Shown here piece by piece: positions 18,449-28,485 of a stretch of DNA of 64,000 bases. The position numbers and the translations under genes were made by a program. Positions within the stretch are counted from its first letter, which is position 1. Every line of letters begins with the position of its first letter. Source of the stretch: Psychromonas antarctica (GTDB lineage Bacteria; Pseudomonadota; Gammaproteobacteria; Enterobacterales; Psychromonadaceae); assembly GCF_022267535.1 (NCBI RefSeq), contig NZ_JAHNZV010000004.1, forward strand, positions 40,188 through 104,187, read 5' to 3'. The notes under the pieces were generated by a model. The model did not search any database. It was given only the letters and a program-made list of their open reading frames with translations, and was not told the DNA's origin.

Positions 18449-19645
18449 CTACAAAGGTGCTACAGAGGTTGCAAAAATCAACCCTTTACGGTAATAGTAG
18501 AGCGCATCATCCTGACAGTCTTCTTTTTCTAGAAGGTTCGCAAGCAGTACAAAATCGGCACTATTCGGTACCGTTTCAATACTTATCTTCAAATGCTCAA
18601 TAGCAGCATTAACTTTATCTTCTTTAAGCTTTAACTTCGCCAGCGCTTGATGAATCAAGCCCGTTTGCGGTTCTTTTTTAAGCTTTTTCTCCAGTAATAA
18701 AATTAATGGATAGTGATCACTAAGGGTCAATTTATCGAGGTAAGTAAGCAGCGCTGGTAAGAACTGCTTATTAAGTTTATCTAATAAAAATTGCTCAGCA
18801 AATTTGTCATAGCCAGCTGCAATATAAGCATCTAATAAGATTTGCTGGTAATGCAGGTCTTTATGCATCCAACGCGAGGTTTTTTTCTCCCAGTAGCTTT
18901 TCAAAGCATCAGCACTTTGTAAGGCAAGCTGCTTAAAAAGATGCTGGTGAGCATCCAACAGCATGGAGTCAAACGCCTGATCATCAAATGAAAAAGCGCG
19001 CCGTTTAGTATTTAATAACCCTAAATATTGTTGCCATTTACCCAATGCGGGGTAGGTCAACAGATAGAGCTCGCTAATACGCCTATTCTTCGGAAATTTA
19101 TTCTCCAATGACTCTAATCTGGTCAGCGCATTTTCATACTGTTTTGCCTCTAACTGTAGCTCGACACCCACCAGCCCGGCCGCCAGCTCACACGCTGGCT
19201 GGCTATCACAAGCCTGTTGTAGATATTCATCACGCAGATCATATTTTTTCTGAGAATGCGCCGCTTTAGCTGCTGCGATATAAGTCAATGCTGGCGATTC
19301 ACTGCGCGGAGCTGATTGCTCGAGTAATTTTTGCGCTTGTTTAGTATCACCTTCAAACAGTGCCAGCATACCTAAGACGCTATTTTTTTGTGCTTTCCGA
19401 GTCCTATGGCGGCCAAACCAACCACGTGTTAATGCACTCATCGACAGCAGTTTACGTAATAACCACTCCGCAAATAGCAATAAAAAATAAAAAACAATGG
19501 CAATAAAAATGGCATTGATAATAGTCATTTCATAGGTAGTATAAGCATCAAAAGAGACTAAAATATAACCTTTATTGGCACTGATCTCAGGTCCTAAAAT
19601 CAGCCCAGCTAATAGCACTGCAATAATAATAATAATTCGCATCAT
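18449..19645 (-). CDS. hemY: HemY-like membrane TPR protein
   Basis: A 398-residue protein with two N-terminal transmembrane segments (about residues 3-20 and 42-62), then a cytoplasmic/periplasmic tetratricopeptide-like helical region (EGDTKQAQKLLEQSAP and following repeats). It matches the enterobacterial HemY family, which is not the protoporphyrinogen oxidase of Bacillus. It is the last gene of hemC-hemD-hemX-hemY, 10 bp after hemX. A role in haem synthesis is presumed from this conserved cluster. Confidence 0.93.
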   Translation of the reverse strand: MMRIIIIIAVLLAGLILGPEISANKGYILVSFDAYTTYEMTIINAIFIAIVFYFLLLFAEWLLRKLLSMSALTRGWFGRHRTRKAQKNSVLGMLALFEGDTKQAQKLLEQSAPRSESPALTYIAAAKAAHSQKKYDLRDEYLQQACDSQPACELAAGLVGVELQLEAKQYENALTRLESLENKFPKNRRISELYLLTYPALGKWQQYLGLLNTKRRAFSFDDQAFDSMLLDAHQHLFKQLALQSADALKSYWEKKTSRWMHKDLHYQQILLDAYIAAGYDKFAEQFLLDKLNKQFLPALLTYLDKLTLSDHYPLILLLEKKLKKEPQTGLIHQALAKLKLKEDKVNAAIEHLKISIETVPNSADFVLLANLLEKEDCQDDALYYYRKGLIFATSVAPL

Positions 19646-19654
19646 AATTTTCTC

Positions 19655-20812
19655 CTACTCGGCAGAGCCAGCAGCGAGTGATTTTTGTACACGCTGCTGT
19701 ATGATCCGATCCAGTAAAGGGGCTGTTTTTAATTGATCAGGGTAGTTAATTGATATTTTTCGCTGGCCTAACTCTTGGATAGTCTTATAAAAGTGGCTGG
19801 TCGTATTATCAGTTAAATCGAAGTAATTTTTGAGTAAATCAGTCGCACTGTGCAGCGCTATATCGTAAATATCTTGCTGCTCTCGGTAAATAGAAAATTC
19901 TGCTTTGGCTAAATCATTACGTAATTTCTCTTTCAAATACCAGCGTTGTTGTGGAGAAAGTAATGCTTGTAGTTGTGTTTCACGCTTATTAATAACAATA
20001 AATCCGTTCACAAAATCAGACCATGACTTAGCTAAATTTTCCTGCCAGTCATTAATATCAGTAGAAATGCCGGTTGCTTTCTTTTCTGCCGCCTGAGCCG
20101 TTTCGCCCCCCAAAACAACTAGCTTATCAATACGACGCTCTAGACTAGAGAGGGCGATTACTAGGCCGTCAGGATCGCGCTTGGGTAAGGCTTCTAACAT
20201 GTTAATATCATCAAGCAGCATCGACCGTAAAACACTTAAACTCGAATCACTTAACTCAACAATGCGTTTGTCTGCTGTCAATAACAGCGCGATTGCAGTA
20301 GGGATATCTCTTTCGAGCCAAATTTTTCTTCCCGCAAGCGACACCAAGTATTCAACCTCAGCCAAAACCCAATCATTCGGATGACGTACTCTTGCCTCCG
20401 CCAACGTACGTTGTAGGGCTTGTATATCCGTTTTATATAATTTATTTTCATTTTGAACTTGTTGAAGCTGAGAATTAATCTGCTCCATTTCGATTTTAAA
20501 ATTAGATTGTAATTGTTGACCGTACTCTGCTTGTTTATGCTGCTTAGTTACCTGTGCAGATAATTGTTCTCCTAAATGATTAATTTGCAACTGCTGCTGC
20601 GCATTTAATTTTTGATCTTTTTGGTAGAAGTAACCGCCCAATACTAGCGCAACAAATAGCAAAACAAGTGACAACAAAGCGATAAAAATAGCCAGCTTGG
20701 CGCTTTTTTTGTTTTTAGGGGACGCTGGAGTATCCGTTTGCGGGAGCGTTTTTTTAGGCATAACGATTTTCTCTTCTATTTTCAGCTCATTACTGGCTTT
20801 ATTTTCTGTCAT
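19655..20812 (-). CDS. hemX: HemX-like membrane protein
   Basis: A 385-residue protein with a single N-terminal membrane anchor (about residues 41-66) after a charged cytoplasmic tail. A coiled-coil region (about 75-140) and a helical domain follow, with WLLAEVEYLV-like segment WVLAEVEYLVSLAGRK. It matches the family once annotated as uroporphyrin-III C-methyltransferase, but no SAM-binding methylase motif is present; the catalytic annotation should not be carried over. It lies between hemD and hemY. Confidence 0.93.
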   Translation of the reverse strand: MTENKASNELKIEEKIVMPKKTLPQTDTPASPKNKKSAKLAIFIALLSLVLLFVALVLGGYFYQKDQKLNAQQQLQINHLGEQLSAQVTKQHKQAEYGQQLQSNFKIEMEQINSQLQQVQNENKLYKTDIQALQRTLAEARVRHPNDWVLAEVEYLVSLAGRKIWLERDIPTAIALLLTADKRIVELSDSSLSVLRSMLLDDINMLEALPKRDPDGLVIALSSLERRIDKLVVLGGETAQAAEKKATGISTDINDWQENLAKSWSDFVNGFIVINKRETQLQALLSPQQRWYLKEKLRNDLAKAEFSIYREQQDIYDIALHSATDLLKNYFDLTDNTTSHFYKTIQELGQRKISINYPDQLKTAPLLDRIIQQRVQKSLAAGSAE

Positions 20813-20850
20813 AACGACCTCACATCTAAAGAACGATAGAACTATTCATT

Positions 20851-21591
20851 TTATTTAAAATAATCAACGATCTGCTTATCTGACATACCGGGCAGCACTT
20901 CCACATTAGACCACCCCAATCTTATAGCATGATCTGTGATACGTTTACTAGGCGCATAAATCGTCATTTTTTTTAACCACAGAGATTCTTCACTAGGCAG
21001 CAGTTCGGTTAACCTTTCTAATAACTCAAGGCTACCGACAATTGCGCCGTTAATCCTTTGCTGCTGCCATTGCTCCACTACCAACTTCGCACTTAAATTA
21101 ATAACGACACGCTGATAGGGCTGATAATACTCAATAATAGCACCACGAGCGGTTAATCTTTCTGCGAGCAGCTCACGTCCACCAACACCACGTACAATAA
21201 GTACCCGTTTACCTTGTGGTAGAGCCAAACAAGGCAAGGCCAACAAACCTTCGCTGTCAAACTGTCCGTGTGGGATAATAACTTTTTGCTCCGTTACCGT
21301 GCATAACTTTTCTGCGGTTCTTTTCCCTACCGCTAAATAAATAGCAATGGGCCAGCTTTTCCCGGCAAGAGCCCGATCGGCGTAGTCCACTGCATTGCGG
21401 CTGACGGCAATAATATAATCGTACTTTTTTGCAAAGATATGCATCGCGTCGGCAAACTCCGCACTTTTTTGCACAGCCAGCAGCGGTTGCGCCAGTGCAA
21501 AGGTTCCTTGCTCATCAAGCAACTTAGCTAAGCGTAAGGCATCAACTGCAAAACGGGTAATAAGTAAACGCGGTTTAGCGATAGGGCTCAT
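20851..21591 (-). CDS. hemD: uroporphyrinogen-III synthase
   Basis: A 246-residue enzyme that cyclises hydroxymethylbilane to uroporphyrinogen III with ring-D inversion. The family is poorly conserved, but YYQPYQR near residue 160, the [13 protein letters not shown] segment and length fit. The start overlaps the hemC stop by 4 bp (ATGA), the normal coupled hemCD arrangement. Confidence 0.93.
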   Translation of the reverse strand: MSPIAKPRLLITRFAVDALRLAKLLDEQGTFALAQPLLAVQKSAEFADAMHIFAKKYDYIIAVSRNAVDYADRALAGKSWPIAIYLAVGKRTAEKLCTVTEQKVIIPHGQFDSEGLLALPCLALPQGKRVLIVRGVGGRELLAERLTARGAIIEYYQPYQRVVINLSAKLVVEQWQQQRINGAIVGSLELLERLTELLPSEESLWLKKMTIYAPSKRITDHAIRLGWSNVEVLPGMSDKQIVDYFK

Positions 21592-22520
21592 GCTTGGCGA
21601 TACACTTCAGCCAGTATTTCTTTAGCACCGCTATCGAGTAGCTGCTGCGCAAGTGACAATCCAAGTTGCTCTGCATCGTCTTGATGACCACGTATCTGTT
21701 TTCTAATAATATTTTTACCATCGACACTGCCGACTAGACCGCGCAGCAAAAGCTGCTCATTGTCGAGTACAGCAAAACTACCAATAGGCACCTGACAACC
21801 TCCTTGTAGTGCAAGATTCATGGCGCGTTCAGCAGTCACACGGATGCGTGTCTGTGCATCTTCCAAGGGTTTTAATAACGCGATGGTGTGTACATCATGC
21901 AAACGACACTCAATACCGACCGCACCTTGCCCAACCGCGGGTAGACAAACCTCTGGCGCAATATAACAGCGAATACGCGCGTGCATCTGCAAACGGATCA
22001 AGCCAGCTGCAGCCAAAATAATCGCATCATATTGCCCTTCATCTAACTTGCGTAGTCGGGTATTCACGTTACCGCGCAGATCTTTAATAATAAGGTCGGG
22101 CCGTAATGCGCGTAACTGACATTGACGACGTAAACTAGAAGTACCAACAATAGCGCCTTGTGGTAACTGCTCGATGTTTTGGTAATGATTGGCAACAAAT
22201 GCATCACGTGGATCTTCACGCTTACAAATCACCGTTAAACCTAGCCCGTCGGGGAAATCGACAGGCACATCTTTCATCGAGTGCACGGCAATATCGGCAC
22301 GCCCTTCTAACATTGCTACTTCCAACTCTTTAACAAACAGCCCTTTACCACCAACTTTAGCTAACGGCGTATCTAGAATCTTATCACCCATAGTTTTCAT
22401 TGCCACTAGCTCAACCGTTAAATGCGGATGATATTTTAGCAGCTCAGCTTTAACAAAGTTGGCCTGCCACATTGCCAGCGGGCTATGGCGCGTCGCAATA
22501 CGAATTATTTGCGCAGTCAT
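21588..22520 (-). CDS. hemC: hydroxymethylbilane synthase (porphobilinogen deaminase)
   Basis: A 310-residue enzyme that joins four porphobilinogens into hydroxymethylbilane. Family markers: [14 protein letters not shown] at the N-terminus, VHSMKDVP near residue 80, [21 protein letters not shown], and the dipyrromethane-cofactor Cys in [10 protein letters not shown] near residue 242. It is the first gene of the hem cluster. The divergent neighbour is nudE rather than the cyaA found in enterobacteria. Confidence 0.97.
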   Translation of the reverse strand: MTAQIIRIATRHSPLAMWQANFVKAELLKYHPHLTVELVAMKTMGDKILDTPLAKVGGKGLFVKELEVAMLEGRADIAVHSMKDVPVDFPDGLGLTVICKREDPRDAFVANHYQNIEQLPQGAIVGTSSLRRQCQLRALRPDLIIKDLRGNVNTRLRKLDEGQYDAIILAAAGLIRLQMHARIRCYIAPEVCLPAVGQGAVGIECRLHDVHTIALLKPLEDAQTRIRVTAERAMNLALQGGCQVPIGSFAVLDNEQLLLRGLVGSVDGKNIIRKQIRGHQDDAEQLGLSLAQQLLDSGAKEILAEVYRQA

Positions 22521-22675
22521 TAGTCAGTCATCTCATTAATAAACGAATATTTTGATGCTATCAAAGATAAGCACAATTAGCATCTGTAATAGCGCTAAAA
22601 TGGTGATTACTACAAAGACGCGAAGACCTCTACTTTCTTTTTCTGCGTTAAAAGATAATCGCAATAGAGCTACAT

Positions 22676-22893
22676 TTGCAATTATACCCATGTTACCTCA
22701 GATGCTTTTCTGACACTCACTCAAAGACCAGAGCGAGGTGCAACATGAGGGCCTTTGGAGCTAAGCCCCTTAGGGAAAGGCAACTCATACCAATCAGCGT
22801 TGTTATAATATATCTATGTAGAACAACTATACTTCAATTTTGTGCCTATCCTCTCGGCACAATTTGTCTTGCTGACTTCGCATCTTGAAGTAT
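22676..22893. repeat. structured intergenic element, probably a dispersed repeat
   Basis: Between hemC and nudE. A long hairpin at 22745-22788 pairs ATGAG with CTCAT, GCCTTT with AAAGGC and CTAAG with CTTAG around a CCC loop. A second stem-loop at 22840-22862 (TTGTGCC/GGCACAA) is enclosed by 9-bp arms ATACTTCAA (22829-22837) and TTGAAGTAT (22885-22893). A 70-codon ORF runs through it but lacks a ribosome-binding site. I see only this one copy in the window; that it is a genome-wide repeat is inferred from its form. Confidence 0.5.
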
Positions 22894-22933
22894 TATGGAT
22901 ATAAATGTTACCCGCAGGTTAAAGAGAGTTTAT

Positions 22934-23494
22934 ATGAGTCAATCGCCGGCATTACCCGAAATTTTAAAATGTACCCTCATTGCTAGTAGCCGATTTTTTA
23001 AAATTGAATCATTGCAGCTTAAATTTAGTAATGGTCAACAGCGTGAATTTGAACGGATGCGTAGCCATCATCAGGGCGCGGTACTGATTGTTCCATTTTT
23101 TGATAAAGAGACGTTATTACTAATTAGAGAATATGCAGCGGGTACGCATTCCTATGAGCTAGGCTTCCCTAAAGGGCTTATGGATCCTGGAGAAACGGCT
23201 GAGATAGCGGCCAACCGAGAGTTAAAGGAAGAGGTTGGGTTTGGTACAAACAAGCTGCAAAAACTCAAAAAGGTGAATATGCCACCCAGTCATTTCAGTA
23301 GTAAAATGACGCTATTTATGGCCACTGATCTTTACCCTGAAAAGTTGCCAGGTGATGAGCCCGAACCGTTAGAGGTGATAAAATGGCCTCTTGCTAACGT
23401 AGACCAGTTATTAGCAAGGGAAGACTTCCAGGAAGCTCGCAGCATTGCCGCATTATTATTAACACTCAAAGCGCTCAAAGATAAAACGGCTTGA
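22934..23494 (+). CDS. nudE: ADP compounds hydrolase NudE
   Basis: A 186-residue Nudix hydrolase. The Nudix box is complete (GLMDPGETAEIAANRELKEE, continuing VGF), giving Mg2+-dependent cleavage of ADP-ribose, NADH and Ap3A-type substrates in the NudE family. I place the start at ATG 22934, which has AAAGAGAG upstream and gives exactly the length of E. coli NudE. The in-frame ATG at 22895 lies at the edge of the structured intergenic element. Confidence 0.93.
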   Translation: MSQSPALPEILKCTLIASSRFFKIESLQLKFSNGQQREFERMRSHHQGAVLIVPFFDKETLLLIREYAAGTHSYELGFPKGLMDPGETAEIAANRELKEEVGFGTNKLQKLKKVNMPPSHFSSKMTLFMATDLYPEKLPGDEPEPLEVIKWPLANVDQLLAREDFQEARSIAALLLTLKALKDKTA

Positions 23495-23514
23495 GCGCCG
23501 CTTTAATAGCGAAA

Positions 23515-24942
23515 TTAAAATAATCGGTTTAATCCATTCAGCGCAGCCACCCGATAAGCCTCTGCCATTGTCGGGTAATTAAAGGTGGTATTAACAAAAT
23601 ACTCAATATTATTAGCCTTCCCTTCCTGTTCCATAATAGCTTGACCGATATGAATAATCTCAGCTGCACGCTCGCCAAAGCAGTGAATACCGAGGATCTC
23701 TTTACTTTCTCGGTGAAAGAGTATTTTTAAACTACCCACTTCACAGCCTAATATTTGCGATCGCGCTAAATCTTTAAACTGTGCTCGGCCAACTTCATAA
23801 GGGATTTTTTGCTGAGTTAACATCTGTTCGGTTTTACCCACAGAGCTCATTTCAGGAATAGTATAGATACCGGTTGGGATATCTTTAATCAATTTTTTCT
23901 GACCTTCGCGGGTCAATATAACGTGCGCAGCAATTCGCCCTTGATCATAAGCAGCGCTGGCAAGACTGGGATAACCAATCACATCACCGACCGCATAGAT
24001 ATTATTCACTTCAGTTTGGTAGTGCTGATTAATCGTCAACTGCCCGCGTTGATCCGGCGTTAATCCAACATGACTCAAATTTAATGTGTCGGTATTGCCG
24101 GTGCGACCGTTGGCAAAAAGCAGGCAGTCGGCTTGCATTTTTTTGCCCGATTTAAAATGCAAGACAACGCCTTGCTCTGTCGCTTCAATTTTTTCATAGG
24201 CTTCATCGTGGCGTAAAATAATGCCCGAGTTTCTAAAATGGTAAGAGATCGCGTCTGACATCTCAGTGTCTAAAAATGAGAGCAGGCGATCTTGTGTATT
24301 AATCAGATCCGTTTTAACACCTAACCCTCTAAAAATAGAAGCATACTCTGATCCAATAACGCCTGCACCATAGATAGCAATATGTTGCGGGTGGTCATTT
24401 AAAGAGAGAATAGTATCACTGTCGTAAATATGGCGAGCAGTAAAGTCAATATCGTCGGGGTGATAAGGGCGAGAGCCCGTGGCGATAATAATGTCTTTTG
24501 CACTTATCTGCTCAGATGAGCCATCCTCGCTTTTAATAATAAGCGTATGTTTATCAACAAATGATGCCTCACCAAAATGTAACTCACAGTTGTTGCGCTG
24601 GTAAAAGCCACGGCGCATCATTACCTGTTTGCTAATGACCTGCTCGCTGTGAGTCAATGCATCGGCAAAAGTGAAGGGTTTTGTCTGCGGGTAGTGGCGT
24701 GAGAAAAAGGCATTATTATTAATTTCAATCAGCTGGCTAACGCTGTGGCGTAATGCTTTTGAAGGGATAGTGCCCCAATGCGTACAGCCACCACCAATCT
24801 CCTTGTATTTTTCAACAACAGCAACACGCAGGCCTCCTTTTGCCAGTTTCATTGACGCCCCTTCTCCGCCGGGACCGCTGCCAATCACAATAGCATCGTA
24901 ATCGTACTGTTTTTTATCACTGTTATTTTTATGCTTAGACAT
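23515..24942 (-). CDS. sthA: soluble pyridine nucleotide transhydrogenase
   Basis: A 475-residue FAD flavoprotein that exchanges hydride between NADPH and NAD+. FAD-binding [15 protein letters not shown] is at the N-terminus. The segment [17 protein letters not shown] shows the SthA pattern, in which the second cysteine of the disulphide-reductase redox pair is replaced by Thr. A second GxGxxG ([11 protein letters not shown]) lies near residue 193, with a C-terminal dimer domain. It is divergent from yijD; E. coli has the same neighbours with fabR in between. Confidence 0.95.
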   Translation of the reverse strand: MSKHKNNSDKKQYDYDAIVIGSGPGGEGASMKLAKGGLRVAVVEKYKEIGGGCTHWGTIPSKALRHSVSQLIEINNNAFFSRHYPQTKPFTFADALTHSEQVISKQVMMRRGFYQRNNCELHFGEASFVDKHTLIIKSEDGSSEQISAKDIIIATGSRPYHPDDIDFTARHIYDSDTILSLNDHPQHIAIYGAGVIGSEYASIFRGLGVKTDLINTQDRLLSFLDTEMSDAISYHFRNSGIILRHDEAYEKIEATEQGVVLHFKSGKKMQADCLLFANGRTGNTDTLNLSHVGLTPDQRGQLTINQHYQTEVNNIYAVGDVIGYPSLASAAYDQGRIAAHVILTREGQKKLIKDIPTGIYTIPEMSSVGKTEQMLTQQKIPYEVGRAQFKDLARSQILGCEVGSLKILFHRESKEILGIHCFGERAAEIIHIGQAIMEQEGKANNIEYFVNTTFNYPTMAEAYRVAALNGLNRLF

Positions 24943-25130
24943 GCTAAACCTCTGAAGAAGATATACGATGGAGTGATAAGTTTAACAATTATCGCCCATT
25001 TGTTATACAAACTTATTACACATAGAATGTTGGTTGTAAATTAGATTCGCGGTAAAATAAAAAGAGTAAAAAATTACTTATCATGTTATTTTTATCTTGA
25101 TAACATTTATCTTATTAAAGGAAGCTGTTT

Positions 25131-25490
25131 ATGAGTCAACATACAATTTCATTAAAATGGATTGCTTACACCTTTTTAATCGGGCTTTCCGCCAACGCTT
25201 GTTTCTCAATATTAACCATTGCGGCAATTCCTTTCTCTCCTTTCCCGTTCTTAACTCTGTTTTTTGCCGTTAACTATTTTTATAGCCTTTATATTAAAGA
25301 AGCGCAAAACGAGGTCAGTATCCGCCCAGCTTGGGCTGCGCTTATTATTGGCGGCTCCTCTTATGCCGCTTTTCTCGGCGCGCGACACCCTGAGCTCGGC
25401 TCAAACTTTATATCTGTCACCCTGACTTTAATTCTAACTATCTGGTTAATGTACAAATTACTCTTTGGCGATAAACATTATTCGGCTTAA
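25131..25490 (+). CDS. yijD: YijD-like inner-membrane protein (DUF1422)
   Basis: A 119-residue protein with four hydrophobic segments. Its length equals E. coli YijD, and the HPELGSNFISVTLTLILTIW stretch aligns with the recalled YijD C-terminal region. Location next to sthA agrees with the E. coli sthA-fabR-yijD locus. The fatty-acid regulator gene fabR is absent from this position. Function is unknown. GGAAGC precedes the ATG. Confidence 0.85.
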   Translation: MSQHTISLKWIAYTFLIGLSANACFSILTIAAIPFSPFPFLTLFFAVNYFYSLYIKEAQNEVSIRPAWAALIIGGSSYAAFLGARHPELGSNFISVTLTLILTIWLMYKLLFGDKHYSA

Positions 25491-25529
25491 TTGGAGCGGC
25501 TCTTATAACATTCGTTATGCATAACTAGA

Positions 25530-25566
25530 AAGGGCGTATTAATCAAATTAATACGCCCTTTTTTTT
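25530..25566 (+). terminator. strong terminator between convergent genes
   Basis: A perfect 14-bp stem (AAGGGCGTATTAAT with ATTAATACGCCCTT, loop CAA) is followed by T8. It ends yijD and, with A residues on the other side, could also serve the convergent hypothetical gene. Confidence 0.9.
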
Positions 25567-25580
25567 ATCGTCTATTTATG

Positions 25581-26063
25581 TTAACCGCGCTTCAAACGAT
25601 CTTCTAGCCCTGTTAATAAAGCAACGGATTGCTCTTTAAGTGCAAGTAGTTTTTCAGCTGATGCGTGACGGTTAAATTCACCTAACTCAGGAAATAACTT
25701 ACAGAACATCGCTTGCGGGTACATATGTACGGTGTCCATCGTCACTGAGCTTGGGATCTTAAAAAATACAAACGAGCCAATGGCATCAAAATGCTGCAGT
25801 TTTTCCATTAAACGTTCTGCGGTTAATGCTTCTAAAAAAAACTCTTCTTCCTCGCTTTTACCGTCCCATTCAGCAACCGTAACAAGTGATCTAAAAGGCA
25901 GTTCATCAGATATATTTTCTTTTTCAATATAGATAGAATGCAATGCGCTTTGACTATCTTCCTGCTTTATTTTTAGTCCTATAAACTTAAAAGTTGGGTG
26001 AGCGATTAATAACGTAGGTAATTGATTTGCAAAATATAGAGATAACTGTTCACTATTTCTCAT
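25581..26063 (-). CDS. hypothetical cytoplasmic protein
   Basis: A 160-residue protein that I do not recognise. It is acidic and soluble with no signal peptide or membrane segment; an EEEEFFLEAL run lies near residue 76. A GGAG ribosome-binding site at good spacing precedes the ATG, and a strong terminator follows the gene, so it is very likely expressed. Neighbours (yijD, mgsA) give no clear functional hint. Confidence 0.7.
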   Translation of the reverse strand: MRNSEQLSLYFANQLPTLLIAHPTFKFIGLKIKQEDSQSALHSIYIEKENISDELPFRSLVTVAEWDGKSEEEEFFLEALTAERLMEKLQHFDAIGSFVFFKIPSSVTMDTVHMYPQAMFCKLFPELGEFNRHASAEKLLALKEQSVALLTGLEDRLKRG

Positions 26064-26186
26064 ACAAAACTCCGAAAAATATATTTGAGGTTTAACCTAA
26101 AATACAACAAGATGAATGACTATTTGTATTAGCTTAACTTATACGGTTTACTTTACAAGTTATTGGCGATTATTGAAGGGTTAAAA

Positions 26187-26645
26187 ATGAAATATACAAC
26201 ACGCGAACTACCGAAGAACAAAAATATTGCACTGGTTGCGCACGATCATATGAAGCAGGAACTACTGGCTTGGTCAGAAAGACGCAGCGAAGCATTAAAA
26301 TCACATCACCTTTATGCAACGGGAACAACGGGATCGCTTTTATCTAAAGAGCTAGGATTGCCGATAAAATGTTTGTTCTCAGGTCCAATGGGAGGCGATC
26401 AGCAGCTCGGAGCAAAAATTGCAGAGGGAGAAATAGATGTGCTTATTTTCTTTTGGGATCCGATGAATGCGGTGCCGCACGATCCCGATGTAAAAGCATT
26501 ATTGCGTTTAGCTGCTGTATGGAATATTCCGGTTGCAACCAATATCGCCACTGCTGATTTTCTGATGGATTCACTGCATATCAATAATAGCTATTATACG
26601 CGCATACCTGATTATAAGGGCTACTTGGCTGAGCGTACTGAATAA
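26187..26645 (+). CDS. mgsA: methylglyoxal synthase
   Basis: A 152-residue enzyme converting dihydroxyacetone phosphate to methylglyoxal and phosphate, an overflow bypass of lower glycolysis. Family markers: [20 protein letters not shown], the catalytic Asp region SGPMGGDQQ, and [16 protein letters not shown] chose ATG 26187 because GAAGGG lies at correct spacing and the length equals E. coli MgsA. The TTG at 26163 would add eight residues absent from the family. Confidence 0.96.
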   Translation: MKYTTRELPKNKNIALVAHDHMKQELLAWSERRSEALKSHHLYATGTTGSLLSKELGLPIKCLFSGPMGGDQQLGAKIAEGEIDVLIFFWDPMNAVPHDPDVKALLRLAAVWNIPVATNIATADFLMDSLHINNSYYTRIPDYKGYLAERTE

Positions 26646-26662
26646 TTAAGGAGGCAATTAAT

Positions 26663-27763
26663 TTGCAAATACTTAACGATATTTACATCTATCCAATTAA
26701 ATCGATCAAGGCGATCAACCAGCCGGCGGCCTATGTGGAAGAAAAGGGATTACGTTTTGATCGCCGCTATATGTTAGTTGATCTGCAAGGGGAATTTATC
26801 ACCGGACGAACTCATCCACAATTAACACAAATAACGGTACAGTTTTCACGAAAGCTGTTATTAGTGGATGCCCCCAATATGCCGACACTTAGCATTGATC
26901 CCGAACAATTCAGCACAAGCATGCAAACCAGCCAAGTTTGGTCTGATACGGTCGAGGTATTACATTGTCATGACGATTATGACCAATGGTTTTCAAACTA
27001 TTTGCAATACCCCTGCCAACTTGTTTTTTTTAGCGACGAAACAAAGCGCCTGTTAAAAAACCGAAAAACGCAAGTTTCATTCGCAGATGGCTACCCGTTG
27101 TTATTAATCAATCAAACCTCGGTCGACTTTCTCAATGCACGTTTAGAGAAACCGGTCACGCCACTGCATTTCCGCCCTAATATTGTTGTGCAAGGTGATT
27201 TCCCCTTTATTGAGGATAGCTGGGCACGTATTAAGATTGGAGAGGTAGAGTTCGAAGTCAGTAAGCCCTGTTCACGCTGTCTGTTTACTAATGTCGATCC
27301 GCAAACTGGGGTTGCCGATAACGATCAGCCATTAAAAACGTTGGCAACCTTCCGTTACCACCAAGGTAATATCGATTTTGGGCAAAACTTAATCCCGCTT
27401 AACAGTGGAATTATCCGTACGGGTGATGAGATAAAAATAATAAGCACACAAGGGGCTCGATTTTATAGTGAAAAACAAGAGCAACAAGCCAGCAACAAAA
27501 AAAATATTGAGATATATTATCAAGGAGCCGATATCACGACGACGGGAGATAATCAGCAGCTGTTATTAGATCAGGCCGAGCAAGCAGGAATTGATATCCC
27601 ATACTCATGCCGAGGCGGTCAGTGCGGACGCTGTAAAGTAAAACTAATAGAGGGCGAAGTGACCACGCTAAATGACGAAGGATTAAGCGATCAAGAGAAA
27701 CAGCAAGGTTATATTCTTTCCTGCAGCTGCATTCCTTTATCTGACATTATTATTAATCATTAG
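26663..27763 (+). CDS. ycbX: YcbX-like MOSC domain protein with C-terminal 2Fe-2S ferredoxin domain
   Basis: A 366-residue protein. The N-terminal beta-barrel (YIYPIKSIKAI) and MOSC domain with the conserved Cys in SKPCSRC near residue 207 bind molybdenum cofactor in this family. The C-terminal ~85 residues form a plant-type ferredoxin (CRGGQCGRCK plus a later CSC). YcbX supports reduction of N-hydroxylated bases and similar compounds. The start is TTG 26663, strongly supported by AAGGAGGC eight bases upstream. The next gene follows after 8 bp and is probably cotranscribed. Confidence 0.9.
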   Translation: MQILNDIYIYPIKSIKAINQPAAYVEEKGLRFDRRYMLVDLQGEFITGRTHPQLTQITVQFSRKLLLVDAPNMPTLSIDPEQFSTSMQTSQVWSDTVEVLHCHDDYDQWFSNYLQYPCQLVFFSDETKRLLKNRKTQVSFADGYPLLLINQTSVDFLNARLEKPVTPLHFRPNIVVQGDFPFIEDSWARIKIGEVEFEVSKPCSRCLFTNVDPQTGVADNDQPLKTLATFRYHQGNIDFGQNLIPLNSGIIRTGDEIKIISTQGARFYSEKQEQQASNKKNIEIYYQGADITTTGDNQQLLLDQAEQAGIDIPYSCRGGQCGRCKVKLIEGEVTTLNDEGLSDQEKQQGYILSCSCIPLSDIIINH

Positions 27764-27771
27764 GGGTTATT

Positions 27772-28428
27772 ATGAATATAGACATCGATCAAAGCGATAT
27801 TCCTGAAAATGATACTGACAAACTGGTTGCCGTGCTGGGGTTAACCCATAATATAAATGAAGCGGGCTATATTCTCCCAGACGGGCGGTTACTACATTTA
27901 GACCGCAGTAATACCTTTAAACGTAAAAATCATTTAGATGTGCTAAAGCTGCTGCCCTCTTTCCTCGGCCAAGATCACTCGATTATCGATACCGATATGA
28001 TAGCCTTTATGGCCAGAGAGCAACTGGTGCGTTTTTGTATCGACGGTAAAATTCATACGGCCGTTAAACCGACATCCGCTCAATTACGAAAAATATATAG
28101 CGTATTAGCTTATCGCTCCAACCCATTTGAAATTATCATCTCCAACGCAGCAGGCATGACATTAGCCCAACATCGGGTTTCAGGACCGAGCATGAGCGTG
28201 CTGGTAAATATTTTTAGTGCTTACCAACCGAGTGGGCAGGGCCATTTTTCTGAAGATGAGTTTTGTGTTGAAGAAAATGAAACCTATTTTAAAATGATCT
28301 TCAGACCGGCGATGAAAACGGTGGCGAGAATGAATAAACACAGCAAAATGATAAAAATTGAGCCACTGTTTAAAGAGACAACGCCACTTTTTATGAAGCT
28401 AGTTAAGCAATTAAATCAGAATAACTAA
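27772..28428 (+). CDS. hypothetical protein downstream of ycbX
   Basis: A 218-residue soluble protein that I do not recognise. The N-terminal half contains NINEAGYILPDGRLLHLDR; the C-terminal region is basic. There is no signal peptide or membrane segment. AGGGGTT precedes the ATG, and the 8-bp gap to ycbX suggests one operon, so a link to MOSC/ferredoxin chemistry is possible but unproven. Confidence 0.7.
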   Translation: MNIDIDQSDIPENDTDKLVAVLGLTHNINEAGYILPDGRLLHLDRSNTFKRKNHLDVLKLLPSFLGQDHSIIDTDMIAFMAREQLVRFCIDGKIHTAVKPTSAQLRKIYSVLAYRSNPFEIIISNAAGMTLAQHRVSGPSMSVLVNIFSAYQPSGQGHFSEDEFCVEENETYFKMIFRPAMKTVARMNKHSKMIKIEPLFKETTPLFMKLVKQLNQNN

Positions 28429-28485
28429 ACAAGCCGATAGAACCATGTTGGTGACTTATACAACAAAAAGTACACCAAGGTGCTA

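Noticed and set aside
22800..22816. TGTTATAATATATC resembling half of a Zur box
   Set aside because: Only one half-site is good, it lies within the structured element, and neither neighbour is a metal gene.
22676..22888. 70-codon ORF in the hemC-nudE gap
   Set aside because: It lies across a strongly structured element, lacks a ribosome-binding site and has unlikely composition.
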